A stretch of DNA of 64,000 bases, taken from the NCBI GenBank assembly GCA_024036415.1, contig JAMWET010005076.1, forward strand, positions 197,501 to 261,500, given 5' to 3'. The notes below the pieces were generated by a model, which did not search any database, was not told the DNA's origin, and saw only the letters and a list, made by a program, of their open reading frames with translations. The stretch comes from Prochilodus magdalenae. Its lineage: Eukaryota; Chordata; Actinopteri; Characiformes; Prochilodontidae. Each line of letters opens with the position of its first letter. Within the stretch, counting starts at the first letter, position 1. This document shows positions 1-14,159 of the stretch, piece by piece. Made by a program: the position numbers and the translations under genes.

Positions 1-672
1 AACACAAGAAAGGCTCATTCCTCATTCCTTGTTTGTACACTGTAGGCGTTTTAGTTAAGCACACAAACATAACACTCAACAGCTGTATTCGAAATGGCAC
101 ACCACTATACTGCACACTGCACACTACCGTAGTATGTACTGTACAGTAAAGTTCTGACCTACAGTGTAGTATACTAATACAGTCACATGACCAGTTACCT
201 CACATTTACCTCAGACCTGTTATAGGCCTTTCTCTTGTTTCTGGGATCGATATTTCCCGTTTGAGCAGTACTGTGTGGATGAGGCCGGATGAGGCAGTGG
301 TAAGTGTTTTTGCAGCCGGCCTCTGTACCCCTCTAATTCTAAACCGAAAACAGCCGTATATGAGTTTTCCTTCATTTCCATCTGATAAGGCGCTAAGGAA
401 GTGCTGGTTAATTGCAATCAGAAGAAACGAGGGGCCCATTTTAAAAATAATTAGAAACAGCTCATGTGCATGCAGCGCACAGTTAGAACGCTCGGACGTC
501 AACATTACACCAAAGGAAAACATGGCTGAAGAAAGCCACACAGTAAATGGCACTATAGAGCTTTAAAAACGAAACTCAACTTTACCTCTTGTGAGAGATG
601 CTGGATGACGTCATAGGGTCCTCACCCAAACTTGTGTATTAGAAATATATACACATTATAGAAATACATATA
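1..672. other. No gene recognised
   Basis: Mixed-composition intergenic DNA. The 101-codon frame at 261-566 shows no domain, and an equally long frame lies on the other strand, so I do not call it. Confidence 0.5.
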
Positions 673-1661
<989 letters not shown>

Positions 1662-1793
1662 CTTTTTTGATCCCGAAGGAAATTTAGCAGATCAATAACA
1701 TATATGGTAAATGCTAAATCTATCCCTGATTGACTTTTAGGATGATGGATGATTTTTATTCTACTTAAGAACTGATGAACTGGACCTGGTTTG

Positions 1794-2158
1794 TGTAACA
1801 AACGTGGGACACGACGAGGAGACAGGATGCACATGCAAGTTTTTAATGAAAAACTAACAAAAAAAACAAAAAACAAACACACTAGAACAAACGAGAATCA
1901 AACAGGGTCACAGAAACAGCTAACAGAGATAAACACCAAGCAAGACCTAAGGGAACCACAGGGAGTATAAAACAGCAAGGACTAACAAGGAACACCTGAA
2001 AAGGGGCGGAGCTACAAGCTATGGAGAGGTGAAGGGGCAGAGACAGGAGGAGCAATAACCAAAACAAACAGAAGCACATGCAAATGACCAGAGAAAGACA
2101 AACAGGCAGCTGGAGTGAACGGAGATAAACAGGGGCAAGACAAGACCGGACGTGACAG
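1794..2158 (-). repeat. Interspersed repeat A, copy 1
   Basis: A 365-base unit whose reverse complement resembles 7884-8231: both share TGTCA starts, the CTCCGCCC(C)TT-CAGGTG core, a run coding for nothing, and the end CCTCGTC...GT-ACA. It is probably a non-autonomous DNA element; I cannot name the family. Confidence 0.6.
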
Positions 2159-4556
2159 TCTGTATGTGTGGGATTAATCAGCTGGATTTCAGAAACTGTA
2201 ACTACAATCATATTATAAAATAAAATAAGTATCTCATTTAAGAGAACTGAAATGTTTTGAAGCACGTGACTATAAAAGAAGAAATGCAAAGAGACTTATT
2301 TTCATAATATATTAGAGCGCCTAACAAAAACATTCCAAACAGAATTGTTCTTGTCTATTATAATCTTATTTTACTTATTTATGATATATCTTTTATTGTT
2401 TTATAAGATTTAGTAACACAATTGTTTTACTATATTTTAATCTATTTTATTTAATTTTTAATTATATAAAGAAATTAAAACTAAATTATAATAATTAGAA
2501 ATAAATATAAATGATGATAAATTTACATTTTAAGAAATAAGCCAAAAAATCTGCCGGTATAGTGAGAAAACGTAAAATAAATAAGTAGCTTAGCTTATAG
2601 CAGTTTTTTATACGGGTTTTTTAGGTTTTAGATATGCCAATAATTTACTTGCCAAGATATCAGATTTTGCGATGTGCATTCTTTTCCTTGTGTAATGAAG
2701 ACTTTAAGAACTTTATGAGTGCTGATTCATTACATATGCACAAATTAAATCATTTCATGTTGAAGCTGCATCATGTGCGTTTGGGGGCTTCGCAGACAGG
2801 CCTTCTTTGTAAGCCTGTGCATGCGACATTAAAGTTCTGAAAGACTCCCGTCAAAATTATCAGGCCATTTCCAGCCTCACAGCGGACAGATACAGCACAG
2901 ATACAGCTTCCTGTTTCTGGAAGTTATCATGGTGATGTGTGGATTTGGATTTGGTCCAGCTGTGTGTATGTATAGGTCAACAATACACAACGAGCTAAAG
3001 GAGTGTAATACAGGAAGATGCTGCCAACACTGAATGCCTTATGGAATAGCACGGCGGGAGGCTGAGGGGCAGCACAACAACCAGTGTATCCAGCAGGCAC
3101 TAGAGCGCAGTCAGAAGTTGAGTTCTCTTATGGCACATATTCTAAAGCCGCTCAGTTTGCTGATCAAGAGTCTGGAGCATTTGCCGGAGGGACGGGGCTG
3201 AAATAGGAGGGGTCAGAGGTCATCTTTAAAGCCCTTTTCTTGATGTGCTTGATGTACAAGGACCGGCACTGATCAGAGATCACATCCAATTATTTTTGAG
3301 GCCTTCCTCACAGTTCACTCAACCTTCTTCTTGGTGTGAGCATCAGCGTGGCTCTACAAGACAGTGATGGATGATGTCAGAATGCTTTGGATGACTGCAA
3401 AGCAGAATCATCTCAGCAGCTGAATCTTTACTCTCAGCCCCCTCGGCTACCTGACCTGAAGTCTCTGCAGGTCCTTATTGATGATGGTCCTCTGAGAACC
3501 GTTTCAGTGAAGCACTTCCAGCTACTCCTAGAAAGTTCCTAGAAAGTCCCTGTTGGTTTTTGGCTCGTTGGTTACTTCTGGTGAAGCCTTTCCATAGGAG
3601 AATAAAGACCACTGGCCGTCATATGCAAAAGTTTAGGCGCCCTTGTCAAAGGGTCAGTAATGTTGTGTTGAAGTGATAATACACACAAGTACACATCCCC
3701 TAAAGAGGACACACATGCACAGGTACTGAATATTAAATGCTAAATTTAACATATTTAGACGATAATAAAACATGGCCTGTGCAGTAGTTATGACACATTA
3801 ATTGAAACTGTGCACTGAACTGCCATATTCAAGCGTGGTCCTTGTGGAAGATGCCTTACCTTATCCTGATATACCACATATACTCTTAATGTACCACTGT
3901 ATTATATTCCTCCATGTCTCCACCTTTAATATATATTTTGTGGTGTAAAACCGTTGATCATTTTTCTGCGCAGTTTAAAAGCTCCTCGCAGTTAAAAGCT
4001 CTCTTGAATATTTATGATGGACAGACCAATAGAATTACTCCAAACCTGCTTAGAAATGCAGGTGAAGAAAGCTGGTTCTTCTTCCTGTAAAGCTCCAGGT
4101 GTTTAAGGTGGACTGTATAATTCCATAAGTGCTAGTTTATAGTTGGATGATTTCACTTTTATTCTGTGACTGTTAAGTGTAAGATCACCCATGTAGTTGG
4201 GTGTGTCTAAACTAATCTGTATAAGAACAAGCCGGCTTGTATTCATTTTTGTTGCGTGTCAGTAGTGGAAGCTGCCATGCAGCCCTATGATCACCTTTTC
4301 TTGATCAGTCTCTGACTCACCTCTTACAAAACTGAGACTGAGCAGAGCGGAGGGGGGAGGGTCCATACAGGGTAGAGATGAGGGATGTACGTCAGCCAGG
4401 GTCATTTATGCATGCTTACCTATGCCTCTGTGTTGGGTTGCCAGGTGCTAAGACATATATGCAACACATATGACACTCATTTCATCAGTATCACTATTAT
4501 TCTGATGTTAATTTGAGAAATTACAAATTGGGAAAACAATAAAGAGGAAGGATAAC
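2159..4556. other. Intergenic, degenerate repeats
   Basis: 2290-2620 is very AT-rich. About 3835-4256 is a diverged copy of repeat D (compare 15782-16250: shared GATGGACAGACCAAT and GTGTTTAAGGTGGACTGTAT). No gene seen. Confidence 0.5.
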
Positions 4557-5595
4557 AAATCAGGAGTGTAGAAGACTCCCTTTAAATTAGCAGTGTAGGA
4601 GACTCACTGGAAATCAGGAGTGTAGGAGAGTCCCTTTAAATCAGCAGTGTAGGAGACTCCCTGGAAATCAGCAGTGTAGGAGACTCCCTCTAAATCAGCA
4701 GTGTAGGAGACTCCCTCTAAATCAGCAGTGTAGGAGATTCCCTTTAAATCAGCAGTGTAGGAGACTCCCTTTAAATCAGCAGTGTAGGAGACTCCCTTTA
4801 AATCAGCAGTGTAGGAGACTCCCTGGAAATCAGCAGTGTAGGAGACTCCCTGGAAATCAGCAGTGTAGGAGACTCCCTGGAAATCAGCAGTGTAGGAGAC
4901 TCCCTGGAAATCAGCAGTGTAGGAGACTCCCTGGAAATCAGCAGTGTAGGAGACTCCCTGGAAATCAGCAGTGTAGGAGACTCCCTCTAAATCAGCAGTG
5001 TAGGAGACTCCCTCTAAATCAGCAGTGTAGGAGATTCCCTTTAAATCAGCAGTGTAGGAGACTCCAGCAGTGTAGGAGTGTGACTCCTCTAAATCAGGAG
5101 TGTAGGAGACTCCCTTTAAATCAGCAGTGTAGGAGACTCCCTTTAAATCAGCAGTGTAGGAGACTCACTGGAAATCAGCAGTGTAGGAGACTCACTGGAA
5201 ATCAGGAGTGTAGGAGACTCCCTGGAAATCAGCAGTGTAGGAGACTCCCTGGAAATCAGCAGTGTAGGAGACTCCCTGGAAATCAGCAGTGTAGGAGACT
5301 CCCTTTAAATCAGCAGTGTAGGAGACTCCCTGGAAATCAGCAGTGTAGGAGACTCCCTGGAAATCAGCAGTGTAGGAGACTCCCTGGAAATCAGCAGTGT
5401 AGGAGACTCCCTGGAAATCAGCAGTGTAGGAGACTCCCTTTAAATCAGCAGTGTAGGAGACTCCCTTTAAATCAGCAGTGTAGGAGACTCACTGGAAATC
5501 AGCAGTGTAGGAGACTCCCTGGAAATCAGCAGTGTAGGAGACTCCCTGGAAATCAGCAGTGTAGGAGACTCCCTGGAAATCAGCAGTGTAGGAGT
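4557..5595. repeat. 27-bp minisatellite, about 38 copies
   Basis: The unit is about AATCAGCAGTGTAGGAGACT plus CCCTGGA, 27 bases. Variants differ mainly at one site (CTGGAAA, CTTTAAA, CTCTAAA). One irregular unit near 5064-5095 breaks the register. Because 27 is a multiple of three, a 186-codon frame runs through it (NQQCRRLPG repeats), which I consider an artefact. Confidence 0.95.
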
Positions 5596-7883
5596 GTGTT
5601 TCTAGGCGAACATCTGCACGAGCATGAAACTGAAGCATGAACTAGACTTGTGCAGGTTTGAGCTCACTAACAGAGCCCACCACAGTTCCTTGGTCTTGTT
5701 ACTAAGGGCTTGAGGTGATAGACAGACACTGCCGTAAGCCTGAACAGGGCTTAACAATGTGAAAGCAGGTAGTGTGGCCATCTCCATAGCTTCTACTACA
5801 TAACAATGAATTAGTAATGATAGTTTGCCTAATTTACATGTCATTTGCATAAAGATGCTGCTTTGTCAATGTCTGTATTAGTTCATACTCACCCACCATC
5901 CTATCTTTCTCCTTCTCAGTCTCTCTCTCTCTCTTTCGCAATGCATCATCTCTCCTGGCATGTGAAGTTGTTCTGCTGGGAGATGTCTTTGGTCCTGGTC
6001 TCTTAGTTAAGCCTCTTTGTTCAGCGCTTCCTGTTTATGCAGACGTGTTGATGTGTTGTGATGATTTGTTCTCTTTTATTGCTCTCACCTTTTCATCAAA
6101 CACCTTTGTTGTTCTGCTTCATCATGATGTAATGCTGGAGATAATAAGCACGGCAGAAGTGCAGAAGCACAGAGTGGTTGGGCTGATTAAGCTTGGTGCT
6201 CGCCGGTGGCAAGGTGTTGCTTAAACTGAATAAGAGTCTATGGGAGGAAGGAGGATGAATATACGACACATATAGGAGTACGGGTTAGTATGGCTGTGGA
6301 TTAGAGTTTGGGGATCTGTGAGTACATGCACTTTGTAGGCTGGAGATGAAAGGAAAGAATAGATGTGTGTATTGAAATGCTGTTTTTGAACCATAACCTT
6401 TCTTCTCTGTAGGTATGAGCGCTGCGTTGGGTTGCCAGGTAGTGCACTTATACTCTGTGTATCAGCACTGGGCCTTGTTCGGGCAGCATCTGAGCTCATG
6501 GTGAGTTTTAGACTCTAACCTTCCTATACCAGCTGTGAACAGATCCAATGGAACGCTAAGCACGGCTGTAATGGGACTCTATGGGAGAAATGAGCGCGGT
6601 ACAGTAGACGGGCGTGTGCTTTTCCATTCTGTTCATTCTTAATGCCAAAAAAATAATAATTAAGCGAAAACGAAAAAACGAAAGTAATTTCAAAAAGCTG
6701 TCCACAAGCACCATTCCCGATCAGTGTCGATATCTCGAAAACCGCGGGACTACTTGGCAAACAAACCATGTGTACCACAGAAGAAGAGAAGAAACCATCA
6801 GATGCTGGAAGATACTGGAAGTTTTGTCGTTTACCATCTTTGTTTGATGCTGGTTTGCGGACGTGTTAGGTTCTCTCAGGATCAAGCTTTAACTGCGCTG
6901 TAGCAAAACCACCTTACCACACGGTGCTGTTGCAACAGTTGCCATGTTGATGATTTGAATTAGACGGTGCACACTTTGATCACAGCAGTGAAGATCCTCC
7001 TGACTGCGGCTGAAGTTATTCTGAATCTCGGTCCCTGAGAGAGGCAGGCTGGAGTCTTAGATCACCTCAGGACTATAAATCAGTCTGTCAGCACCTTTAA
7101 GGACGGCCCTCAGAGAAGGTGAGACAGAGAGGACATACTGATTCTCAGGATTCCACAGGGAACAACGCCTCCATTAAAAGTGAACGTCACATTTTTCAAA
7201 TCGATTCTGGGCTGTTTTAGAGCGTGAACATGAGCACGGCTCACTGACAGCCTATCAGACGTCCTGAGCTACTACCCAGCTTCACTTTTAAATGATTCAT
7301 TTTGCTGGTGTTAATGAGCTTCTTCCAGAGAGCAGAGGTTAAGGCAACGGCTCAGGCAGCAAAGCCCTACAATACTTTACCTACTAATGAACAACAGGAA
7401 AAGCAGTATTATGATTTCAGGTAGGATCACTTATAACCCAGAGCATTTAGCGCAATGACCATTGACTAATTCATCACTACGGATACCGGATCTTCTGCTC
7501 ATTTCTCAGCCCGGCTTTCTGTTAGAAAACTCGAGCAAGCTGGTCCAGATTTTTTAATGGAGTTACTTAAGTTAAAGTTGAGAGGGTAAGCTCAGCTGAC
7601 ACAAAACGAGTCCTCATGTGTGACTGAAGCATATTGAATAGCATGCCATTCCTCCACAAGCACCAAGAACAGCTGCTACTTAATTTGGCATGGACTGGAC
7701 AAGTTTCTGGATGTGGGTCATATCAAGGTTTACGCACTCTTGCATGAAACAATTACTGAGTGGGGCCAGATTTGGTGGATGCCTTCCCTGGCACAGTCCT
7801 GAGGAGAGTTTCCTGTAGACTGGGATTGTAGCCACTGCTCATAGACCCGTATGACCGTACGCTTCCATACACCTGCAGATTCA
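5596..7883. other. Intergenic with a LINE 3' fragment
   Basis: About 6405-6570 (plus) matches in sense the LINE 3' region seen in antisense at 9075-9245 (shared CAGCACTGG, GAGCTCATGGTGAGTTTTAG, ATCCAATGGA). The rest shows no recognisable gene or repeat. Confidence 0.5.
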
Positions 7884-8231
7884 GTGTCACACCCTGCCGT
7901 GTCCTGTCATGTCCATGTGCTTCTGTTTATTTTGGTCCTGTGCTCCTCCTGTCTCCGCCCTCTAGTCCGGTTTCTTGTTTCTAGCTCCGCCCCTTCCCAG
8001 GTGTCTCTCGTCAGCCCTAGTTGTGTTATACCCCATGCCCTTTGTTCTTGTTGGGTGTTTTGTCTCCTGGCCGGTCCTTTGTCTCTTTGTGGTTTGATTG
8101 AGTATCCATGTAAGTTTCTCCATGTCGGTTGTTGTGTAGCCCTGTTCCGTTGTTTAGTCTCTTTGGTTTTGTTTTATTTTTGGTTTATTAAAGACTCGCA
8201 GTTGCATCCTGTCCCCTCGTCCCGCGTAACA
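7884..8231 (+). repeat. Interspersed repeat A, copy 2
   Basis: About 348 bases, opposite in orientation to 1794-2158. A 213-codon frame crosses it but shows no domain and ends in another repeat, so it is not called as a gene. Confidence 0.6.
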
Positions 8232-8279
8232 TTCAGCTACTTCCTTCACACTATGGTCTTTGGCCACGCCCACATGCAG

Positions 8280-8475
8280 TCACACCTTTTTGCCAATCAG
8301 CAACATCTGCTCTGGAGCCATTTTCCACACATGGAACAAGACATTCCCTGCACTGTACCACCTCCTCTCAATCCATGGATCCCATTACTCACACCCCGCA
8401 GGTATTTATACATCTTCATGCAGTGCCATCTGCAGGAGCCTGAAGTTACTACCACCTTAAAGACACAAGGGGACT
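8280..8475. repeat. Repeat shared with 13935-14130
   Basis: Both copies contain AACATCTGCTCTGGAG, ACATGGAACAAGAC/ACATGGAACGAGAC, CCATGGATCCC and ACTACCACCTTAAAGACACA, about 190 bases each, in the same orientation. Confidence 0.7.
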
Positions 8476-9007
8476 CTTTTTTTGTCACGTGAGCTTAAAT
8501 CATACTTGTGTAGATCTAGTTTGTAGATCGAACTGTTAACTGTTATTCCAATATACTTGGAATATATTATAAAAGCTCTGCTAGATTTACTGATACCCTT
8601 TTGTAATACTTGAGTAAGTTAGTTATAGAGTGAGTTATATTGCAACTACAATACATGTAAATGCATTTTTAATTATTTATTGAATTATAGATTCCACAAA
8701 TTCAACACAGCATGTTTTGAAGAGTATATTAAACATAGTACGCACTTCAGTATATTACTGTAAATAACTAAATACTGAGACGTGAGTTATATCAGAGTCA
8801 TAGATCAGTTGTTAAAGGGACCGTGTGCTGCGTTTTGTCATGTATGTTTTTTTTTTCATTAAGATCCACTTTATGTAGTTTTATTTACTATAAGCATAAA
8901 CAATAATCACCTTTCCAGTGACCTCTTTATTTCTATTACTGTGCCACAACACGTATTAGATATAACCTCAGTGTTGAGTTAAAAACTAAATGTGTGTGTG
9001 TATATAT

Positions 9008-9650
9008 TTACATTTACATTTAAGGTATTTAGCAGACACTCTTATCCAGAGCGACTTACAACCGTGCTCAGTGCTCCATTGGATAATATTCCAGCTAGTA
9101 CAGGAAGTGTAGAGCCTAAAACTCACCATGAGCTCAGACACTGCCCGAACAGGGGGCCAGTGCTGATACCTAGAGGCTAATACACAGACATAGAACAAGT
9201 AAAGCATTACCTGGCAACCCCAGCCCAGCGCTCATACCTATAGAGGAGAAAAGGTCATTAAAGTGCATTGTAAGTGCAACACAACACAAGTACATACACA
9301 TCACTTACACCTCTACTAGAGCTCACTCACTTAAGTGCATTACGAAGAGATGGGTCTTCAGTCTGCGTTTGAAGACCGCGAGAGACTCCGCTGTTCTGAC
9401 GCCCAGTGGGAGTTCATTCCACCCTCTGGGAGCCAGGACAGAGAAGAGTCTGGACGCTTGTCTTCCATGTGTCCTCAGGGATGGTTCGAGACGAGCTGTA
9501 CTTGAAGCTCGAAGGGCTCGAGGTACAGCTCGACTCTTCACCATTGCCATAAGGTAGGGAGGCGCTGGTCCATTCTTGGCTTTGTAGGCCTCAGAGTTTT
9601 AAGTCTGATGCGGGCAACGACAGAAAGCCAATGAAGGGAGCGCAGCAGTA
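9008..9650 (-). mobile_element. LINE 3' end: RT C-terminus, 3' UTR and tail
   Basis: On the minus strand 9323-9550 encodes RLFSVLAPRGWNELPLGVRT then FKRRLKTHLF, the usual end of teleost L2/CR1-type reverse transcriptases. The sequence below it runs to a tail reading TAAGTCGCTCTGGATAAGAG and ending in TAAATG repeats at about 9008. The 5' part of the element is missing. Confidence 0.75.
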
Positions 9651-9664
9651 GAGTGACGTGGGTG

Positions 9665-9955
9665 ATAACAATATATATATATGGAAATAAATAAGAGACC
9701 AGCTTCTACTTAAATCAGCATCTCCACATGTACAGCAGGTTCTTAGTGAGGAACAGAAGGTTGGGTTCTAGCTTTACTGGCAGATACAGTGAGCGTCCGG
9801 TTCATAAGAACAAGGTCAAGCAGCCAACACACAGGACAACACAGCTACAGACTGGCAGAGGGCCAAACCCACACTCTACTGACCGTGATGAGTGCCACCT
9901 CATTCCAAAGTCTCTTAACCACCGTAAGATGACCTCAAGTGACCTACAGAGAGAC
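9665..9955 (-). repeat. Repeat B, truncated copy
   Basis: Matches 30440-30760 in inverted orientation (shared ACATGTACAGCAGGTTCTTA, GTTGGGTTCTAGCTTTACTG). It is cut off by the AAT array. Confidence 0.75.
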
Positions 9956-9968
9956 TAATAATAATAAC

Positions 9969-10024
<56 letters not shown>

Positions 10025-10149
10025 TAATAATAATAATAATGATGATATTGACAATGATAATTATAATAATGATAATAAAAATGATAATAATAATAATAAT
10101 GATAATGATAATTATAATTATAATTATAATTATAATTATAATTATAATT

Positions 10150-10181
<32 letters not shown>

Positions 10182-10227
10182 GATAATGATGATAATAACG
10201 ATAATGATAATGATAATAATAATAATG

Positions 10228-10303
<76 letters not shown>

Positions 10304-10311
10304 TGATGATG

Positions 10312-10379
<68 letters not shown>

Positions 10380-10404
10380 GATAATAATAATAATGATGAT
10401 GGTG

Positions 10405-10452
<48 letters not shown>
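9956..10452. repeat. AAT/GAT/TTA trinucleotide array, about 500 bp
   Basis: A long run of AAT with interspersed GAT, ATT and AAC units. It yields poly-Asn, poly-Ile and poly-Met frames on both strands, which are artefacts. Confidence 0.97.
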
Positions 10453-10453
<1 letters not shown>

Positions 10454-12229
10454 AGTTATATGTCATAATAGGCATAAAAGTAACAAAGCTCTGGGACTAA
10501 TACACTGTTACATTAATGTACGTTTTCTTTTTGTATAAATAGACAAAAGCTGGAGCTACATCTTTTTCTTTGTACAATGATGGTTTCCATTAAATATGAT
10601 TGCTTTGTTGTGCTTAAAAAAATGAGTTATGAAATAACACTGCTAATGTTGCTGTAATTCTTTTCACACCACAAATGGATATAGAGCAGTTTGGAATCTA
10701 ATGATGTGACTTTCTGTAGGGGAGCAATTCCCAAACCCAGTTTGCACATGACCGGCAGCACAGAGAAATTAGTGGAGACTAGCAAATGAATGGTGACACC
10801 TCAGAAGGCTTAGCCTCTTCCTCTGCTGCTCTGGTTTTCTGCTGGCCCCAGGCTCCATCTGATGATGCATTACTGCGTGTTCTGCAGCAGGAGGAAACTT
10901 CTCTGCGCACTTGGGGTCTCAGTTTGTATGCCGAGAGGGCGGGCTGTAGGGATAAGAGCGTGAATGGTAATGAGTGTTTACTGTAATGATAAAGCTGCGG
11001 CTGCCCTTCCTGAGCTGAAGCCCCTCCACTTAATGCCCACCAGCAATCATGCAAGCAGCTGTCCATAAATAGGATAACTGGCTGCTGTTGTTGAAGAGTT
11101 TGTTGCTGTCATTAGAGGTGACAGATGACCACATAAGGCGTTCGGGCGCCGAGCCCAGTCTATCCATCAACATGGAGCGCAGAGAGGCATTACCAGGTCA
11201 AAGGAGAATCATTACGTCAAGGCTGGACGTGTCTCCAGGGCTAATGAATGGATGTGGAGATGGTATTTGCTCTATAGCTGGCCGTGTGGTTGTTCATCAA
11301 TGAGAGGGAAGTTATACAGAAGTGTTGTTTCTAATGTAGAGGCCAAGGAGGCCAAAGCAACACCCAGAAACGGGGTCTTATTCGTGATGCTGAGTTCCCC
11401 GTCTCTTCTAAAGGTTCTCTTCAAAAAGAAACACTGCCCTCTCATGGCCCATTAGCACTGCACTCCTCATTCACTTCCACTCATAGCACGCCTCGTTCTC
11501 CTCACACTAAAAGGGCACAAACTTCCTCACATTTCTGAGCCCCCTGATCCTCAGCTCATTAACGGTTTCCGTCAAGGAACTCAATGGACTCGTTGTGCTG
11601 AATGCAAGCTTCGATCCGACCCATTAGGATTATTATTTTCGCCCCTCGGAGAGGTGCTACGTCTGGCCTGAAGCCAGAGTCTGAAAATGCCAAGCCCCCT
11701 AAAGTAAGCCTGTGTGTTTCTACTGAATGGCGAGCCTCATCAGACATAGCCGAGAGGTGAGAGAAAATTGGTCCCAGGCTCATGTCGGGCCTCGGCTTTG
11801 AAGCCACGATGCTGCAATCATGCCACGGAAAGCTGCAAGGAGGTCAGAAGGCCAGTGAAGAAGAAGACGGAGAGATGGGTCAGATCATTGATCTGAGAGA
11901 AAGAAAACTTCATAGACACCACTGGACTCGCCAGTATCATCGCCCTACTACTACCGCACAGAGCACCACTGGAGATTGGCTTCAAAGCTGTTCGGTTTGA
12001 AAGACAAGCAGTTACGAGCAAACAAACAGTTACGTAACGGGAAGTTCGCTAGCGGAGGGAGCTCTCCGGAGCCTGAACTTCGTGGACCTTCTGATTTGTA
12101 CACATATGCAGCATTTATGGAGATTACTGCATCAGATTCTACAGGTTTAATAGATTACTTCTACATTACTTACCCCATAATACCTCATAATTAACACTAG
12201 CAGTCAAAAAGCAGGTTCTCCTTGTGTTT
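10453..12229. other. Low-repeat intergenic stretch, no gene recognised
   Basis: This is the longest stretch of the left arm without a recognisable transposon. Short frames occur on both strands with no domain or splice pattern I can support. It could hold conserved non-coding elements, which cannot be judged without alignment. Confidence 0.4.
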
Positions 12230-13234
12230 ATCTTAATGCCTTACTGTAGAATAAAAGTGAAGACATCAAACTATGTAACAGCACTCATGGAATTATACTG
12301 TCCACCTTAAACACCTCCAGAATGGAGCTTTACAGTGGAAGTTGGCATAACAACATTGCTTTCTAATCAATGTTGGGTCAGTTCTATTGGTCTGTCCATC
12401 ATGAAAGAGTAAATGAAAGCTTTAGAGAAATTTCCTTCAGGAAAACTCCCAATGCTACGTCACTCATTCATTCCTTACCCTGGCCAATCACATACAGCAG
12501 CGATTCAGATTAGGCTCATGTTCTGCTGCTTCCAGGTGCCAACGGTTCTGCTGCTTTGGCCCCAGTTTAGCCCCGGTTCTGCTGCCCAGGGAGTAGGCTT
12601 TGAGGATCAGCGAGGGTCCAAATGCTTCAAGGCCTGAGGCCAGGATGGGGCCTACACCAAAGGCTCTTTAGTCTTTTAGAAACTGTCGTCCTTCAAATTG
12701 TACACCTTATAGAAGACTAAATATCAATATCAGCTTCCATTACTTTTGCCTTTCGTGTCTTTTTGGCAGAACTAGAGCTTCTAAGTGGTTCAATAAAGGT
12801 AAACATTTTTGCTCAACATATTATATATTGTCGCTGTCCAAAGAAAAACGGGTATCTCCAAAATGGCAACTTTACAGGAGAGGCCAAAAACCTTAATTAA
12901 TTTGAATGGAAGTCAATGGAACCAGACGTCTTACCAAGCAGTTTTGGGCCATTTCTGTCAGGCCATTCTTCATGAAATTCACAGCCAGTGTAAACAGCAG
13001 CCCATGTGATCCAATGAGACATAAAAGTAAAAATCAACAAAAATGGAGATACATGTTTTTCTTTAGACAGCGACGAAATACATTAACACCAAGAGTATAT
13101 GCAAGTGGTATATCATGGTATGCACTGTTTCAGACTCTCATCAGTTGGAGCTGTTAAGTTTAAGCCTGTAGAGTCTTTAAGATTACCAACAGCATCCATT
13201 TAGCTGGGTGTGCCTAAACTTTTGACTGGTACCG
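12230..13234 (-). mobile_element. Repeat D copy interrupted by MITE C
   Basis: The right end (TGCCTAAACTTTTGACTGGT) is a Tc1-like terminal repeat, matching the ends of 15782-16250. Parts on both sides of 12828-13077 match that copy (CTGTCCACCTTAAACACCTC on one side, TTGGAGCTGTTAAGTTTAAG on the other), so MITE C inserted into an older element D. Confidence 0.65.
12828..13077. mobile_element. MITE C, copy 1
   Basis: A 250-base element with inverted ends TCGCTGTCCAAAGAAAAAC and its complement (TTTTTCTTTAGACAGCGACG), no coding capacity. Copies 2 and 3 lie at 15188-15432 and 23250-23500. Confidence 0.85.
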
Positions 13235-13934
13235 TATGTTCTCATAAAGCAAAGTAAAATATATTATGAGCATAAAGAACAAATTTAAAACCACTGAATT
13301 AAACTTATAGAGGGCGCTGTTAAGCACACCTCAGGCAGTCCAGTTTTTACTGCTCAAGTTTAATCATGTTTACCGCGTGTCAGCTGTAATTGCCAGTACT
13401 GGTCCACGGGCTGTGTCTCATTTCAGTACAGTAAAATCATTAGCGTAAAATGAAATAAAGGGCGTTGAGGAAACCTGGTCATAAATGTAATAAGTGCCGA
13501 CTTTGTCATGATGGCTCCGGGCTTTTTGCATTAGCGTGGCTTTTGTTTTGATTTACAGTCTCAAACTAGAGCTTGATTAATGCTTTCACGTACACAGACT
13601 TCTGGATACAGGACACACAGCATACATAGAGCACAGTACTGCTGAAATAGACCACTAAATGACTTCATGTGCAGTTAATTTTATATAAAATATAATAAAT
13701 ATATAATAGAATAATAATAATATTTTTTGTTACTGTCCCTTTAAAACTGGTACATATCTAAATGACCTTGTTTTGTGCCTCACTCTGAAACACCCAACAT
13801 GAATGTGTGGGTTAAACTCTTGTGTGTTAAACAGGTGGTTCATTTTTGTGACATCACAACGTCAGTGAATTCAAAAGAGCTGTTTTTGCATATTCATATA
13901 CAGATTATATGAACTTGGGAAGTTAATGCAGTCC

Positions 13935-14130
13935 CTCCTTTTAGCCAATCATTAACATCTGCTCTGGAGTCATTTACCACACATGGAACGAGACGTTCCC
14001 TGCACTGTCCCACCTTCTCTCAGTCCATGGATCCCGTCACTCACACCCCACAGGTATTTATAGCCCCAACGTCTTCATGCAGCGCCATCTGCAGGAGCCT
14101 AAAGTTACTACCACCTTAAAGACACAAGGT
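13935..14130. repeat. Repeat shared with 8280-8475
   Basis: Second copy of a roughly 190-base repeat. It contains CATGGAACGAGACGTTCCC and ends ACCTTAAAGACACAAGG. Confidence 0.7.
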
Positions 14131-14159
14131 GAGCTTAACTTGTATTGATGTGAGGAACC

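Noticed and set aside
261..566. 101-codon plus-strand frame near the left edge
   Set aside because: There is no recognisable domain and an equally long frame on the opposite strand; no support.
4557..5595. CRISPR-like regular array
   Set aside because: Units are directly adjacent with no unique spacers, and the genome is eukaryotic.
5080..5640. 186-codon frame of NQQCRRLPG repeats
   Set aside because: It is the 27-bp minisatellite, a multiple of three, so any stop-free unit gives a long frame.
7851..8492. 213-codon frame on the plus strand
   Set aside because: It runs through two different interspersed repeats (copies at 1794-2158 and 13935-14130) and has no domain.
9915..10538. Poly-Asn, poly-Ile and poly-Met frames
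   Set aside because: These are the AAT trinucleotide array on both strands.
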